Positions 11,160 to 22,713 are shown, counted from the first letter of the stretch. The stretch is 64,000 bases of DNA from Porphyra umbilicalis (GCA_002049455.2 KV918996.1:60586-124585), one strand, 5' to 3'. Numbers and translations: made by a program. The notes: generated by a model not told the origin, from the letters alone.

Positions 11160-13290
11160 CCTGGCCTTCAGGGCGGTGGCGCGCTTGGCGACGCATCGCC
11201 ACCGGGCACGCCGGCCGACTCCATAGCCGCGAGCGCGCACGGAGGCACGTACAGCGACGTTGCCATGGCGGGGGAAACGTGGGGCGGGGAAAAGGGTGCC
11301 GCCGCCGGCACCGCAGCGGCGGCGGCTCGCCGGCGTCGCGCGACGCCGACGGGAGGGGCCTTCACTCCACCGCGCGGCGCACCTCTAACCGCGCCGCTAG
11401 ATGGCAGGCCGACGGGCCGCCGCAAAAGAAGCCGGCGCGCAGGCACGATCACCCGCGGGTCATCGCAGGCGCGTTCAACCCCCGTAGTCGCTGCGCGCGG
11501 TCGCCGCGCCCAACTCGGGGCGGTGGGGGGGGGTGGTAGGGGGGCAGGCACCGTCCGGGCCCTGTGACCCTTGTGGCAGGACAGTCCTTCTCAGCCACGT
11601 AACTTTATTCGCTTTTAGCGTCATCAAGACCCTTCCAGCGTCGACACGCGCTCAGGTCCCTGAGGACCCGAATGCAGACTGCCACCTCTGAAAAGGAGAG
11701 CAAGTCCAGTGATCTAAGTATATGTGTGCATCACTACACTCTGAGAGCACCCTGTCCTTAAGGCGAGGGAAATCATTCTACACGTGTCTGAACTGCTGCC
11801 GAGGACAGCTGCCGACATAGTTAACACCGAACAGCACGAATACCAATATAGTTACTTGCCGCTGTGCCTTTGCCATCGGGCTCGCATCGGAGGATGCGCA
11901 TCGCTTTCTCCATCAGAAGTGTAGCAAAAGCGCTCGCCAATGCACTGTATGGCCGAATCGGGACCCGAACAAAAATCGCGTTTAGATGGACGCGTACCAA
12001 ATCAGGACTATGGTAGGCGAGCCTGTGTGGGAGACGTCCGCTTTAAGTTTTCAAACAGGGGGTCGTGTCGGCGCCGAATGTGCGACGGTCTTCGTGGTCG
12101 AGTCCGTTTCCGCAACACCCGCGCGCGGCGGGTGGGGGCGGCGACCACTGCTAGTCGCGGCGTTGCCACTGCGCCAGCCGCCGACGCGGCGGTGGGCGGT
12201 GGACGACCGCGCGCACGACGCGCGGCAGCGGGTGGTGGCGGCGGCCACGGTGGTGGCGGCCGCGGTGGGGTGCCACCCCTGCTATTTCTTCCCTCACCCC
12301 CCCGCCTCCCCCCCCCCGCCATCCACGGCTGCTTCCCTTACCCGCTCCCCCCTGTAGCTCCCCCGCACTCCCCCCGCCCCATCCACTACCGCGGCGGCCT
12401 CGATGCGCGGCGGCGGCCACGCGCCTGCCCCCGCGCGTGGGCCGCGACGCCCCCCACTGTGGCACGCCGCAACAGACGGCGAACGCGCCCTCCCTCGTGC
12501 CTCCCCGTCCCGGTCGCCGCCCCCGCCGCGGCCGCCCCGCGCCGTCCGCCATTGGCGGCGCCCCGCGCGCGCATCGGTAGCGGCGGCGGCACCGTCGCCG
12601 CCGCCGCCCGTCGGACCGGCGGTGACCTCACCTGCGGCGTGCGTGGCGGGCGCGTGGCCGGCTAGCGTCGGTGTTTTCCCTTCTTCCTTTTTTGCCCACC
12701 GTTGACCGCCGCCCGGTCGACGAGCGACGCGCGCACTCCCCCGCCCGCGTCCGCTCCGCTTCGTTGCGAGTCGTGCGCGCGCCGGGCGGCGAGCATGAAG
12801 TATCCTTGGTGGCTGGTCGCGCCCGCAACCGCACTGCGCTTTGCGGCCTCGTCGATCGCCGTTGTAGCGTCGATCTCCGGCGGCGCGCTGTCGGGCGGCG
12901 GCGGTGGCGGCTGCGTCGGCGGCTGCGGCGGCGGCGGCGCGTCAACGTCTGCCACCCGCGCCGCAGTGGCCGCCGTGCGGCGGCGGGTGACCCCCCCTTC
13001 CCGGGCGGTCGCTGCCACCACCGTGGCCGCCACGCCCGCCGCCGCCCGCCTTGCGGCCGCCGCGCAGCGCCGGGTGCGGTCCGAGGCTGCGGGGGCGCGG
13101 CGTTGGCGGCCGCCGCTGCGCGCGCCCGTCATCTTGCCGGCGGCAGGCGACGGCAGCGGCGGCGTCGGCGGCAGGGCGGGAGGCAATGGCGGTGACAACG
13201 GCGGCGGTGTGTCCGTCCCCCTTTCCAACTGCGCCCAGCCGCCAGCGGCGGCCGCAGGAGCGCCGTCCCGCGGCCGCCGTCGCGCGCACC
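11160..13290. other. GC-rich island with low-complexity coding-like frames
   Basis: Several frames on both strands stay open and read Ala/Gly/Arg-rich sequence. The two most protein-like overlap. One is plus from ATG 12793, with a hydrophobic start (MKYPWWLVAPATALRFAASS) and then Ala/Gly-rich sequence running into the element at 13291. The other is minus 12662-13435, ending in a basic tail (KRKKGKHRR). The interval 11570-12000 is less GC-rich and holds nothing visible. I cannot decide which strand, if any, is coding. The island appears to resume after the inserted element at 15041. Confidence 0.3.
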
Positions 13291-15040
13291 CCCTATGGGA
13301 AAAAAACCAGGATAAAACCCGGATCGCTGTCCCAGGCACTGTTGCGCTGGGCTTGGAACGGAACCCGAATATAACCAGGATCGATTTGACTTTGATTGGC
13401 TCACAATCGCCCTCGCGGACAGCCGACAGCAGCATGGTGCCTCGCCATTTTCCTGATCATTACAGCCGTTCTGTGACCAAATTCAGAATTGCTGACCTCA
13501 AAAACATGGCGGTTGCAGACTGGTTGCAATCATTCAATAGCGTACGTGGACCAATGGAAAGGCTAGGAGTCATGTGAGTTCCTTACACAGTCTCCTCATG
13601 CAGCTCTGCGCACTGGAAACGCACATCAGGATCTCAAGAAATCTGAAGAAATTTGTTGATCTCATGAGAAATCACAAGTCTGGCCCAAAACCGTCTCCAT
13701 GCCCTCTTCAGGCCGAAAAAAGCGGCCCAAAAATCTCAGGGAATCTCATTGTGGGTTGCAACGGCTCGGCATGACTCCTGGCAGACACGTTGATTGGCTT
13801 GTACGATGAGTGGCGGCAACTCTCAGCCAGTTGTTCGATCGTGGCTTGTCATACAGCCAATCCCACTTCATTTCTATGCTGTGTCGTCGGCTCTGCCTCC
13901 CTTCTCTCTGCAACCGCCATTTTTTGAAGGTTAGCAATACCGTGGTTTTTTTATTGGAACCATACGCAAGGACCACGAGGGCGGAAGATGGCGACCACCC
14001 ACCGCCACTACCACCCCCATATGCACCGTCATAAAGGCGAAGACAGAGCCAAGCCCGTCACCCAGCACCACTGGGACGCCAACCAACAAGCACTTAGCCC
14101 GGACACACTGACTATGAGCCACCACCTTCCCCCCTCCCCCCCTCACAGAAACGCGCCATCCTCATCTCTCCCCTCACCCCCCCCCGTACTGAGAGGACAA
14201 GCCCAGTCGAGCACAAGAAACAAAGAAAGAAAGGAAAGAAGGAAACAGCAACGTGGAACAACAGAGCAAAAGGAAAACGGTTAGAAGACGTCCCGTTGGA
14301 GGAAAGAAATCATAGCACGACCCTGCGCTACATATGACGGCCTGCGTCACACCCTCAAGTCCACTGCAAGCTACCCGTGCAACACAAGATGCTCTAAGCA
14401 ACGGCCTCCCCACCCTCGTACACAGATACGCCACCTCCCCGCCCACATCCTGCATTCCCGAAGGAAGTCAACAGTCTGACACAGGTGGGCAGATTAACAT
14501 GGAAAAGAGGAAGCAGCCAAGTGTATAAGGTGAATAAAGGAAACGGACGGGGGTGAGGTGCGGGTGAAGACGGGACCTGCACGAGGAGGGCGCGGCACTC
14601 GAGGCGCGGCCACCGACCGCCTCAGGGATCCGCGCCTCACCCCCCCCCCCCCCCAAAAAAAGCGACACAAAGATATACCAGACATGTCACACACGGTGGG
14701 CAGGCAATTCGAACAGCCTCACGCACGACACAATCACGACGAAGGCAACCGCGGTATCAATACGGAGCAGATCAATTCGTCGCGGACGGGGCGCCGCGGC
14801 CAAGACGTGCAGTCGCCAACTTGGGCTCTGCCAGGGTCAAACAACTTGAGCCGACCGACCAATCAGATGTCGAAAAACAGTCCACGCTGTCATTCTGTGC
14901 TGGAAGACGCCCAGAAGCACCTGTGGCGAGCATCGCTCTTCTGTAAGCACACAGCACCCGCGGTGACTGCTCCTTTCTTGCGGCAGGAGTCCCCAGATCC
15001 TGGAATATCCGGGTTTTATCCTGCATCTGTTCCCATAGGG
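13291..15040. mobile_element. 1.75-kb TIR element with ACC target duplication
   Basis: The left end starts CCCTATGGGAA and is followed by CAGGATAAAACCCGGAT. The reverse complement of the right end gives CCCTATGGGAAC, then CAGGATAAAACCCGGAT. Both ends are flanked by ACC (13288-13290 and 15041-15043), a 3-bp target duplication. The interior has no transposase, so the element is non-autonomous. It contains a nested MITE at 13489-13938. Its insertion splits the GC-rich island that lies on both sides. Superfamily is not assigned; piggyBac would demand TTAA, which is absent. A diverged piece of its subterminal region (AAAAACCTGGAT, TTTGATTGGCTCACA) recurs near 26540-26580. Confidence 0.7.
13489..13938 (+). 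mobile_element. 450-bp MITE, TTGCTGACCTC family, nested
   Basis: The left terminus reads TTGCTGACCTCAAAAACATG then GCGGTTGCAG. The reverse complement of the right terminus reads TTGCTAACCTTC, AAAAAATGG and CGGTTGCAG. The interior is shared with copies at 28512-28958 and 40425-40870 and with inverted, truncated copies behind those. The right side is followed by TA, while the left flank has lost it. No coding potential. Confidence 0.7.
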
Positions 15041-15845
15041 ACCGCGGCGGGCACCCAACTGGGACACGCGACGCCACAGGCAGCCGTCCCCCGCGTCTGC
15101 GCCCGCGGCTTCGACGGGCGTGCCGGTAGCTCGCAGGCTGCCGCCCCCGTCTGCGGAACTGTCACGCGCGCGCGGCTTGCCTCCGCGCCGCCGCCACCCG
15201 CCCACTCGCAGTCGTCCGAAGCGCCGCCCATCGCCCCGTGGCGGCCGCCGCCGCCGCACTCCGCCCGACCCCAGCGCCGCCGGGTGCACGCCGCCCCGCA
15301 CAGCGCCGCTGCCCATCGCGCTGGCAAGGGGGGCGGCGGCGGCGGGCGGTGCGGCCAGCCGCTGCCGCCGGGCAAGCGACTGGGGGGCGGGGACGGCGTG
15401 CGCCTACCTACGGCGGCGGCTTCGTGAGGGGCGACCGCCCGACGGGGCGGCGTCAGCCCTGCGCGGTGGGCGCGGGGGGCTCGACGCGCAGGCTGCCCGG
15501 TGTGGGCCGCACCCGCCTGCGCGGCGTGCGCGGGAGGCTCGACCGGCAGCCCGCCCGCGTCGGCAGCGACCTCGGCCGACGGCGCCGGGACGCCCGAGCC
15601 GTGGGGAACCGCGACGGTGAACGATTGGAGCGTGGCCGACGGCGCCGCGACCGCGATCCGCTGTGGTCGCTCGGGCTAGCTGCGGTGCGGCAGCCTCGTG
15701 TGAACCCGTGCGGCTCTGTGACCGGCCGAAGGGCGCGTCCGGTGGCACGCGTCGTGGGTGGGCAGGGGCAGGCGGCGCCGCGGGCGAAGGCGGGCAGGGC
15801 GGGTGGGGTTGAGGGGCAAGTGGGTAGAGGTTGCGACGTGCGGTG
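15041..15845. other. GC-rich island, right continuation
   Basis: Very GC-rich, Ala/Arg/Pro-rich frames on both strands, probably continuous with the island ending at 13290 before the element inserted. No domain recognised. GC content falls abruptly after about 15845. Confidence 0.3.
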
Positions 15846-16633
15846 AACGTATCTTATTCAGTTTGGTCATTTTTAAGTTCCCAGGACAGAGTGTTTTCGC
15901 GAACGCCCCTTTTCTCAGTTTGATCTTGACAACTCTGACAACAGCCCGTTTCTTACCACCGTTCAGCGTCTTTACAGACGCTTCCCAGCACTGAAGTGGC
16001 ATTGAGGCCTAGCCACCACCTAGTGTCTATTCTACCGCTGTGAACAAATGATCCCATTGGGATCATATGATCCCGTTTTTGACCGCATTGTCCTGCGGAA
16101 ACCGCTAGTCTGATTGCGATTCTAATGCCAGCTTCGAGCTCAGCGGTGGCTGTTTAGCTTTGAGGGAGGAGGGGGGGCTTTAGCTCTCCGGAATGGAACG
16201 CTGGTGGCCACGCAACTGTCAATGTTTTTTTCTTGTGTGAGGTCCCCAGAGGCGGGGAATCACCGACATCAGTGGCACTCTCGCCGCATCTCTCGCTGCG
16301 CCAGCATTGGGAGACAAACGAAGCACTCTCTCCAGGGCCCCAGGTGAGCCAGAGAGTCGATGCACACGCGTTTTTCTAGTCTCCACACTCGCGGCAGCCG
16401 CGCTCCGTCGCAATGCGTGCCACCGCTCTCCCGCCTCGGAGGCACCTCCACCCGCTGTTTGGCCCCCGCGGCCTGGCTTTGTGGCCTCGCTGATGCGTGC
16501 GGCACCCCCAGCGTGTTCCATGCCCGCCGCCACCACAGCGCCTCGCGCTTCCCCGCCCCCCCCCCCCCCCCCCCCCCCTCCCCACTTCCACTCTTTCTTG
16601 GTTTCGCGCCGCACGCGACCACGCGGCTCCACG

Positions 16634-16880
16634 ATGGGGGACCCTCGACTGGTTGTGGGCTCCACTGTGCAGGCGAGGGTTAGGCACAATCGCTCCGCGT
16701 TCACGTGTGCCCTGCTTCTGGGTAGCCGAGCGGACGACGCGATGGCTAACGGCATTGTGACGGCGGTCACGAGATCCAAGGTCGACGGCCGCACGTCTAC
16801 AACGATTTCAGGACGGTTTGAGTGTCTCGGGACGACGGCGGTCAAGACTTTAGGCCTCCGTAGCATTCGTGCTGGTCCCG
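16634..16880 (+). other. Probable upstream exon of the piggyBac transposase
   Basis: From ATG 16634 an open frame reads a compact beta-type sequence beginning MGDPRLVVGSTVQARVRHNR and ending near TLGLRSIRAG. The pattern (a GSxVQAR start, a middle strand, an LxLRxIR end) recalls small Tudor/SH3-like modules. A pyrimidine-rich tract followed by CTGCAG ends at 16944, directly before the main transposase exon in phase 0, so an intron of roughly 60-100 nt is likely. The donor is uncertain (GTCAAG at 16843 keeps phase). The module is an inference from shape only. Confidence 0.4.
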
Positions 16881-16944
16881 CACCTGCCCCGTCTCCTCCC
16901 CTCCCCCCCTCATCTCCCCCCCCGATGCAACTGCGGCTCTGCAG

Positions 16945-19083
16945 TCCACGGTGACCCTTACCCCACTTCCACCAACCGATGCGGCGCGAGACCCGTCTCG
17001 AGATCAGATTGCGCGAGCGACGGGCTTGTCGTCAACCGCCTTTTCAGCCCCTGCTGTTGGTGGCCCCGTGACCGGACACAGCGCCATTGGTGATGGGCCC
17101 GCCCTGCTTTTGCACGCTGCGGGATCGCTGAGTGCGCCACGGGCGCCGCCGATTGGCACCCCTTTCACCCCACCATCCACCCAAGATACACTTGGTGAAC
17201 CACCGTCTACGGTTGCGGGAACGCTCGCGTCGGGATTGTCAATCCCGACTGGGGCTGCATCGACCACGGCGCACGGATTTGAGTGGCACGACCAGCCGGT
17301 TCTAAAGCCCGTCGGGGGCGTCGTGCTGTGGACACTTTGGTCTGTACGCGCGCCTGAGGGAGATGTCATCAGCGAAGGGGGGGACGCAGTGGGCTTTAGT
17401 CGGACGAGGACACCCCTCGACTACTTCATGGCGGTTTTTCCCCAAGAGCAGCTGAAGTTGACTACGGAGCTGACGTCGGCCGCGTTGGTGTCGCAGCGCC
17501 TACGCCCCACCTCTGCGGGAGAAGTACTAAAGTTTTTTGGTATCCTCATCCTTGCCACGCGCTTCCAGTTCGGGTCTCGTGCCGACCTATGGGCAACAGC
17601 TCCAAGGTCGAAGCACATGCCTGCTCCCGCCTTCGGCGCACGCACGGGCATGTCTCGCCACCGTTTCTACACTATGTGGTCGGCGCTGAGATTCAGCCGG
17701 CAACCGACGGGCGGCCCGTCCATCGACGACGCAAGCAGCGAGCGGTACCGTTGGGCGCTGATCAACGATTTTATCTCGTCTATCAACGACCACAGGGCGG
17801 CGCACGTGACCCCTGGCGACACCATCTGTGTCGACGACTCCATGGTCAAGTGGTACGGTCTCGACGGAGCTTGGATCTCCATTGGGCTCCCCATGTACGT
17901 TTCCATTTACCGTAAGCCGGAAAACGGCTGTGAGACTCAGAACGCGGCATGTGGGCGGAGCGGCATCATGCTGCGGCTGCATCTGGTGACTACCGCCGCG
18001 GACCAACACGCTCACCTGTCGGCCGACGAGAGCCGTCTTCTTCACGGGACCGCCGTTTTGCCCCGTCTAGTTGGCCCCTGGGCCGGAACGGGGCGCATTG
18101 TCTGTGCGGACTCCTACTTTGCAAGCGTCGAGGCCGCCTTATCGCTGAAGGCGGCGGTCTTGCGGTTTATCGGTGTGGTCACGACGGCGCACCGTCGTTT
18201 CCCGATGGCCTCTCTCGCCGCTCGCGAGCTTGGGGAGCGCGGAAATTGGGTCTCCATGGTACACAATGGTGCGTCGGGGTCGCCAGAGGTGATGCCCGTT
18301 CTGTGGGCGGACCGCAATCGACGCTATTTTGTGGCCACGGCTGGCTCTGCTCGCGCAGGTGGTGCCTGGGAGCGGCTGCGGTGGCGCCAGGTTGATGGTG
18401 GGGCAGAGCGCGTTGCAGTGTCTGTGCCGCAGCCGGAAGTTGCAGAGACTTTCTATGGCTGTTGTGCACAGATTGACCACCACAACCGGTGCTGCCAAGA
18501 TGATCTCAGGTTGGACCACAAGCTCGGCACGCACGACTGGTCCCAGAGAGTGAATATCTCCTTACTGGGTACTTGCATTGTTGACTCGTGGCTGCTGCAC
18601 GCGGGAGCACGGGGCCCGGCTTCCCTCAAGCAGGCGGCGTTTTACGAGGACCTGGCATCTGGGCTTATCGACAACACCTTTGATGGAACCTGCGTGCGGG
18701 CACGTGCCGCCCCGGCAGAAGCGGATCCGTTGGTGCCTCCTCCTCCTGTGTTTGGTTTGGGGGTGCACCTTACCACAACTTCCAAGCGGCGGCACGGGCC
18801 GTCAGGTTGTGCTCGTGTGGCGTTGGTGCAGCGTCGCTGTCGTGTGTGCAAGGTCAACACAACGTCCTCAATTTGCTCTGGGTGCCGTGGCCCTGGGGGG
18901 GACCGCGAGACGTTTATGTGTGGTGCCAAGACGGGGCGCACATGCTTTGCAACCCATTTGCTTTCTGTGCATGATACGGTTGGGTTATATCGGGTGGAGG
19001 ATGTGCGGGCGGGCTGGTCACTGTTACCTTTGCAGGCACGGTGTGTCGGAAGCGTACGGTGGGGTGTTGGTTGGTCGGGTTAG
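16945..19083 (+). CDS. piggyBac-type transposase (DDE_Tnp_1_7), main exon
   Basis: The frame is open for about 710 residues and contains the DDE_Tnp_1_7 core. Counting from codon 16951, candidate catalytic Asp residues are D295 in CVDDSMVKWYG, D387 in VCADSYFAS and D509 in QIDHHNR. These match the spacing and context of the three Asp of piggyBac transposases, which cut and paste DNA through hairpin intermediates. A typical pre-core segment (RADLWATAP, then HRFYTMWSALRF) precedes them. The C-terminus (about residues 625-675) is Cys/His-rich (RCRVCKV, SGCRGPGG, CGAKTGRTCFATH), like the zinc-binding tail that recognises the element ends. The codon at 16951 is GTG, so this is not the true start; the acceptor at 16944 suggests an upstream exon at 16634. 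No internal stop or frameshift is visible, so the copy may be functional. Confidence 0.85.
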   Translation, partial: STVTLTPLPPTDAARDPSRDQIARATGLSSTAFSAPAVGGPVTGHSAIGDGPALLLHAAGSLSAPRAPPIGTPFTPPSTQDTLGEPPSTVAGTLASGLSIPTGAASTTAHGFEWHDQPVLKPVGGVVLWTLWSVRAPEGDVISEGGDAVGFSRTRTPLDYFMAVFPQEQLKLTTELTSAALVSQRLRPTSAGEVLKFFGILILATRFQFGSRADLWATAPRSKHMPAPAFGARTGMSRHRFYTMWSALRFSRQPTGGPSIDDASSERYRWALINDFISSINDHRAAHVTPGDTICVDDSMVKWYGLDGAWISIGLPMYVSIYRKPENGCETQNAACGRSGIMLRLHLVTTAADQHAHLSADESRLLHGTAVLPRLVGPWAGTGRIVCADSYFASVEAALSLKAAVLRFIGVVTTAHRRFPMASLAARELGERGNWVSMVHNGASGSPEVMPVLWADRNRRYFVATAGSARAGGAWERLRWRQVDGGAERVAVSVPQPEVAETFYGCCAQIDHHNRCCQDDLRLDHKLGTHDWSQRVNISLLGTCIVDSWLLHAGARGPASLKQAAFYEDLASGLIDNTFDGTCVRARAAPAEADPLVPPPPVFGLGVHLTTTSKRRHGPSGCARVALVQRRCRVCKVNTTSSICSGCRGPGGDRETFMCGAKTGRTCFATHLLSVHDTVGLYRVEDVRAGWSLLPLQARCVGSVRWGVGWSG

Positions 19084-19377
19084 TCGAGAGGGGGCGACCG
19101 GTATGTGAGTTTGTGGATGCCAAAACGCAATGTTCTCTTTCTTTTCCTTCAATGCGCCCACTCAGGATCATTCCCGAGGTTGGATCCATCACACTTGAGC
19201 TGAGCTGTCCGGCAACGCTTCTCCGGGGGTCGCTCAGCGACCGCCGGAAGCGCAGGACACGCCTGATATTGGGGAATCTTATATGTGGGAAGGCCGGAAT
19301 CGACGATTTCCGAATGGGATCATATGATCCCATTCCTGCGATCATTTGATCCCCGAGTCCGGTAGAACAGACACTAG

Positions 19378-21939
19378 CGGTGCCGTCTCAGCTGCCTCGT
19401 GCCTGGTTGCGTCATTGTCGTTGTCTTGCCGTGTCGCGTGTTGCTTCTCCTTTTCTGTTTCATCTATCATTCCTGCCTTCCCACTCCGCCCTCGGGCCGG
19501 TGGCTCCGGGCGCTCGAAGATCCATCCTGCGTCGTGGGCATGGTCACTTCGTCCCCATTGCGGTCGTATTTCTTCCTGTGATACTTTCTTCGGGCATGCG
19601 GTGGCCGCTTGCCGTTTCTTGCGTCAAGATCCAGGCGGGGGCGTCGGTAGCGGGGCGTCCTCAAAACCGCCGCGACGGGCGGCGACCGCGGCATGGGGGG
19701 GTAAAGTTGGAGGTGACGTTCCACTGCCTGCTGCTCGTGTCTGCTTCCGCTCTGTTGTGTCTTCCCTCGCGGTGCCGTCGCGTTGCTGCGTTCCGCCCCG
19801 TTTTTCTCCCTTTCGCTCCGCCTTTCTCGCACTCCACCTCTCCGCTACCAACTTGTTGCTCTCTCACGCCGAGACATCCCGTGACGTTGACACATGCTCG
19901 TCGCCCCCAAAGTCGACTTCGTCGTGTCCGTGTAACCGTTGTCGAGTGGGCGGCGGCGGTGCGCCCGTTCCTGTGTCAATGGCTACGTGAATAAGGGATA
20001 GCTGTGGAGCATCCTCAAGGGAAACTTCCTCCTTCCCGTGCCGTGCGCTGCGGGTGGTCGTGGCTGCCGCCATTGCAGCCGCCTGCGGCGCGGAGGACGG
20101 CGCGTGCAGTTGGCGCCCGCGCCGCTCTGCGCTCCCCTCGCAGATCACGGTGGCAGCGGCATGGCAGCGAGCGCAGTCCGAGACGGCAGTGCGGGCAAGG
20201 CCAACGTTTCTTCCTCCTGTGCCGCGGCGGCACGGCCGTGCGGTCATCCATCCCGCTCTGTTCTTCGCTACGCTGCCATCTCTGCTCCCCTCCTGTGGCT
20301 AGGTTTCGTTGTGACGCAACGGCGTCGCGACCGTCGTGCCGCATTGCTGCCGACGTGACAGTGACGTACAGCTGTCCGCCGCGGCCGCGGTCTTTTTGCC
20401 GCTGCCTCGGCGGCCGCTGCTCCCCCCCCCACCAACCGCGGCGCCACACGTGCCCTGTCGACGCGCCACCCCTTCTTGCTGTTCCCTCGCCCGCAGTCGA
20501 CCGCGCACCGGGCGCAAGTAGAGGACGGACGGGACTCGCAGACAGTCGACAAGTGCGACTGTGCGGCTTGAGCAGGGACGGCTGCGTTCGGGGTGGGACT
20601 CTATGGTACGGCGGCGGTGGATCTGAAATTGCATGGGGCGGCGGTGGGCGGGTGCAAGTGCACGGTGGGTGGGTGGTGGCGAGCCGTTGCCGAGGTCCTG
20701 AGTTTGTGCCGCAGGCGCATCTTGTCCGCGGTTGAGACGACTCCCGCGGCGGTGGTGCGGTGGCCGCTCCACTCCACAATGGTGTCGGTCGTACGCGCCT
20801 GCCGCCAAGGTGACGTTACCCCAACGCCGTCGGCTGACGGCGGCAACTCTCCCTTCATCGACTCCCCACCACGTATGGAAGCTGAGGTCAAGGGCCACAT
20901 GCGCCGCAAACCCTTTGAGCTCACGTCGACGCACGAGGCTGCTCGCGTTGGTGGGTGTGGTGTGCGTCGGCAAGCGGGTCGCGCCCGCATTAAGGACATT
21001 GATGGCGACGTCTTGTTCGAATTCTTTCACCGCAGCCCGTCGTGCATGGGTGTGCGGGCACGTGTGGGAGCGGCACGGCCGGGGTGGGGTGCGGCCCCTA
21101 CTGTTCGGAATCCCCGCGGAGCGCCACTGCGTGGTGCTCCATCCCACTATGCAGGTGCCTCGAAGTCGGCGCCGGCCCGTCTCGTCCGTTGTGCCCGGCG
21201 CGGTGGGGAGGCGCGGCGTGGGGCATCCACTGGTGTTGCGGCTGCTGCCGTCTGCTCGACATTCCGGCATGGGAAGGCGCCCTCGTCTTCAGTGAGCACG
21301 TTGCCCCCACTGAGGCAACCGCCAGTGTCGCGGTGGGTGATGGGGGCGGCGGGGGCCGTACGGGAGACGAAGGAGGTAGGGGCGGCAGGGGCGGCGGAGG
21401 CAGCACCTCACCGAACTGGTGGGTGGGTGATAGCAGCTGGTATGACAGGTTGGTCTACGTCCCGTGAGGCGCAACCGGGGCAGGCCTGCCATCGGCCGGT
21501 TCACGCTGCTTTTTCTGTATTTTTGTTATCGCTCCGTGCCTCGAGCGCGCTTGAGCGGCGAGCGGTGTGCGCCGCATCTCAAAGAATTTGGCAGGTACTG
21601 CCATTCTTTTAAAGACCCCTCACCATGACTCTCGCGCAACAGTTTCAAAACGGCATCTACTGTACGACCCCGCAGAGGCCGATTTGGAACAGTTTGCAAC
21701 AGATGGAGCGCGGGATTTTGGAGAGAATGGCTGAATGACGGCGCCGCACCGCCGTGTGCGGAGCAACAACCCGAGGCAGCCGCCACCGCAGAGGTGGGTA
21801 GTCCTGCGTCGCGCCCGATGCTCCCGTGCAACCACCAGTGTTGAACACATAGACAACAGCATGCAGCACAAGAGCAGCCAGCTGACCGACCAGGGTGTCG
21901 CACCACCCCTCCGAAGAGTTGCCACCCACCCGCTACCAA
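19378..21939. other. No convincing gene
   Basis: Large overlapping frames occur on both strands (20299-21270 minus, 20593-21612 plus), but they are Arg/Pro/Gly/Ala-rich without domains. I see no TIR pair. A half-copy of a hairpin MITE lies at 21660-21735. Confidence 0.35.
21660..21735 (+). repeat. Half of the 132-bp hairpin MITE
   Basis: The sequence TACGACCCCGCAGAGGCCGA, then TTTGGAAC, TTTGCAACAG and GCGGGATTTTGG, corresponds with several mismatches to the right arm of the hairpin element at 36910-37041. The left arm is missing. Confidence 0.55.
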
Positions 21940-22653
21940 TCACACCCATTCACTCCCACCGTCGCCGCCGCACTGCAGAGGCCGGGGGACTCCCTCGACA
22001 GAAACCGGACAGGGCGGTACCCCCGCGACAGAAAGGGCAGCCCCGACCCCGCTGCCACGCCACGCCTCTGCTGCAGTCGTGTCTCTGCCGCCGCCTCTGT
22101 CGCGACCAATGCGACTACCCTCGATAGCGCCCTGGGCGCTGACGTGGTCATGCGGTCGCCACCACCGTCGCGCCCTACGCAGCGCCTCCCTCATCGCGCC
22201 GGGCCGCGGTGCCTCGACAGCAACGCGGAGGACGCGTCGCTGCTGTCCAGCGAAAAAGAGCACTCGCGCAGACATGGCAGCCGCGGCGATTACGTACACG
22301 CCGCACACGACGGCAGACACCCGACACACCCACAACTGCTGGTACATGGTGGGCGCCAAGAGCAGGAAGGACTCATCGACAACCACGAGCGTCCCAGCGA
22401 GGTTGGGCACTCCCCAATTGTTGACCGGATTCCCAGCGGGAAAGAGGGCGCGGGTGGCCGTCCGGGTGCTTTGCGCCCGCCACGCGGCTCCTGCCGCCTC
22501 TTGTGACCCGAGCGCAATGACGCCCGATATGGAAACGGCGCCAAGAATCACAATGGTGGCGAAGCCCAACAGCGCGGCGCGCCCCCACCGCTCGGTCGTC
22601 AACAATAAGATGAGGAGGGCGCCCAGCTCGGGTACCACAACGATGATTGCCAT
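21940..22653 (-). CDS. Unknown multi-pass membrane protein
   Basis: The frame starts at ATG 22653 and reads 237 residues. The first 60 residues hold two hydrophobic segments (VVVPELGALLILLL; LLGFATIVILGAVSISGVIA). Two more lie around residues 85-135 (GTLVVVDESFLLLAP; VCGVYVIAAAAMSARVLFF). The C-terminal half is basic and then Gly-rich, consistent with a cytosolic tail. It lies in the same reading frame as the upstream 594-residue frame, separated only by TAG at 22714-22716 and about 20 codons. The two may therefore be one membrane-anchored protein joined by a small intron or broken by one nonsense mutation. I do not recognise the family. Confidence 0.4.
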   Translation of the reverse strand: MAIIVVVPELGALLILLLTTERWGRAALLGFATIVILGAVSISGVIALGSQEAAGAAWRAQSTRTATRALFPAGNPVNNWGVPNLAGTLVVVDESFLLLAPTMYQQLWVCRVSAVVCGVYVIAAAAMSARVLFFAGQQRRVLRVAVEAPRPGAMREALRRARRWWRPHDHVSAQGAIEGSRIGRDRGGGRDTTAAEAWRGSGVGAALSVAGVPPCPVSVEGVPRPLQCGGDGGSEWV

Positions 22654-22713
22654 AACAATATCGGCCGATGAGACCGGCGGGGCGGGGTGTTCTTGTTGGA
22701 ATACGCGGCGGTC

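Larger units (their letters stand above)
16020..19377 (+). mobile_element. piggyBac-like DNA transposon
   Basis: Inverted termini CTAGTGTCTATTCTACCG (16020-16037) and its mate ending at 19377 (18 bases, one mismatch) enclose a piggyBac-type transposase. Just inside both ends lies the perfect palindrome GGGATCATATGATCCC (16059-16074 and 19316-19331), a candidate subterminal binding site. ATGATCCC or its complement recurs near both ends. The TTAA duplication typical of piggyBac is not seen next to these termini, so the true ends may lie slightly outside or the flanks have mutated. The total of 3.36 kb suits an autonomous element. Confidence 0.75.

Noticed and set aside
16020-19377. TTAA target site for the piggyBac-like element
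   Set aside because: TTAA was looked for at both TIR borders and is not present; the ends are reported as TIRs only.
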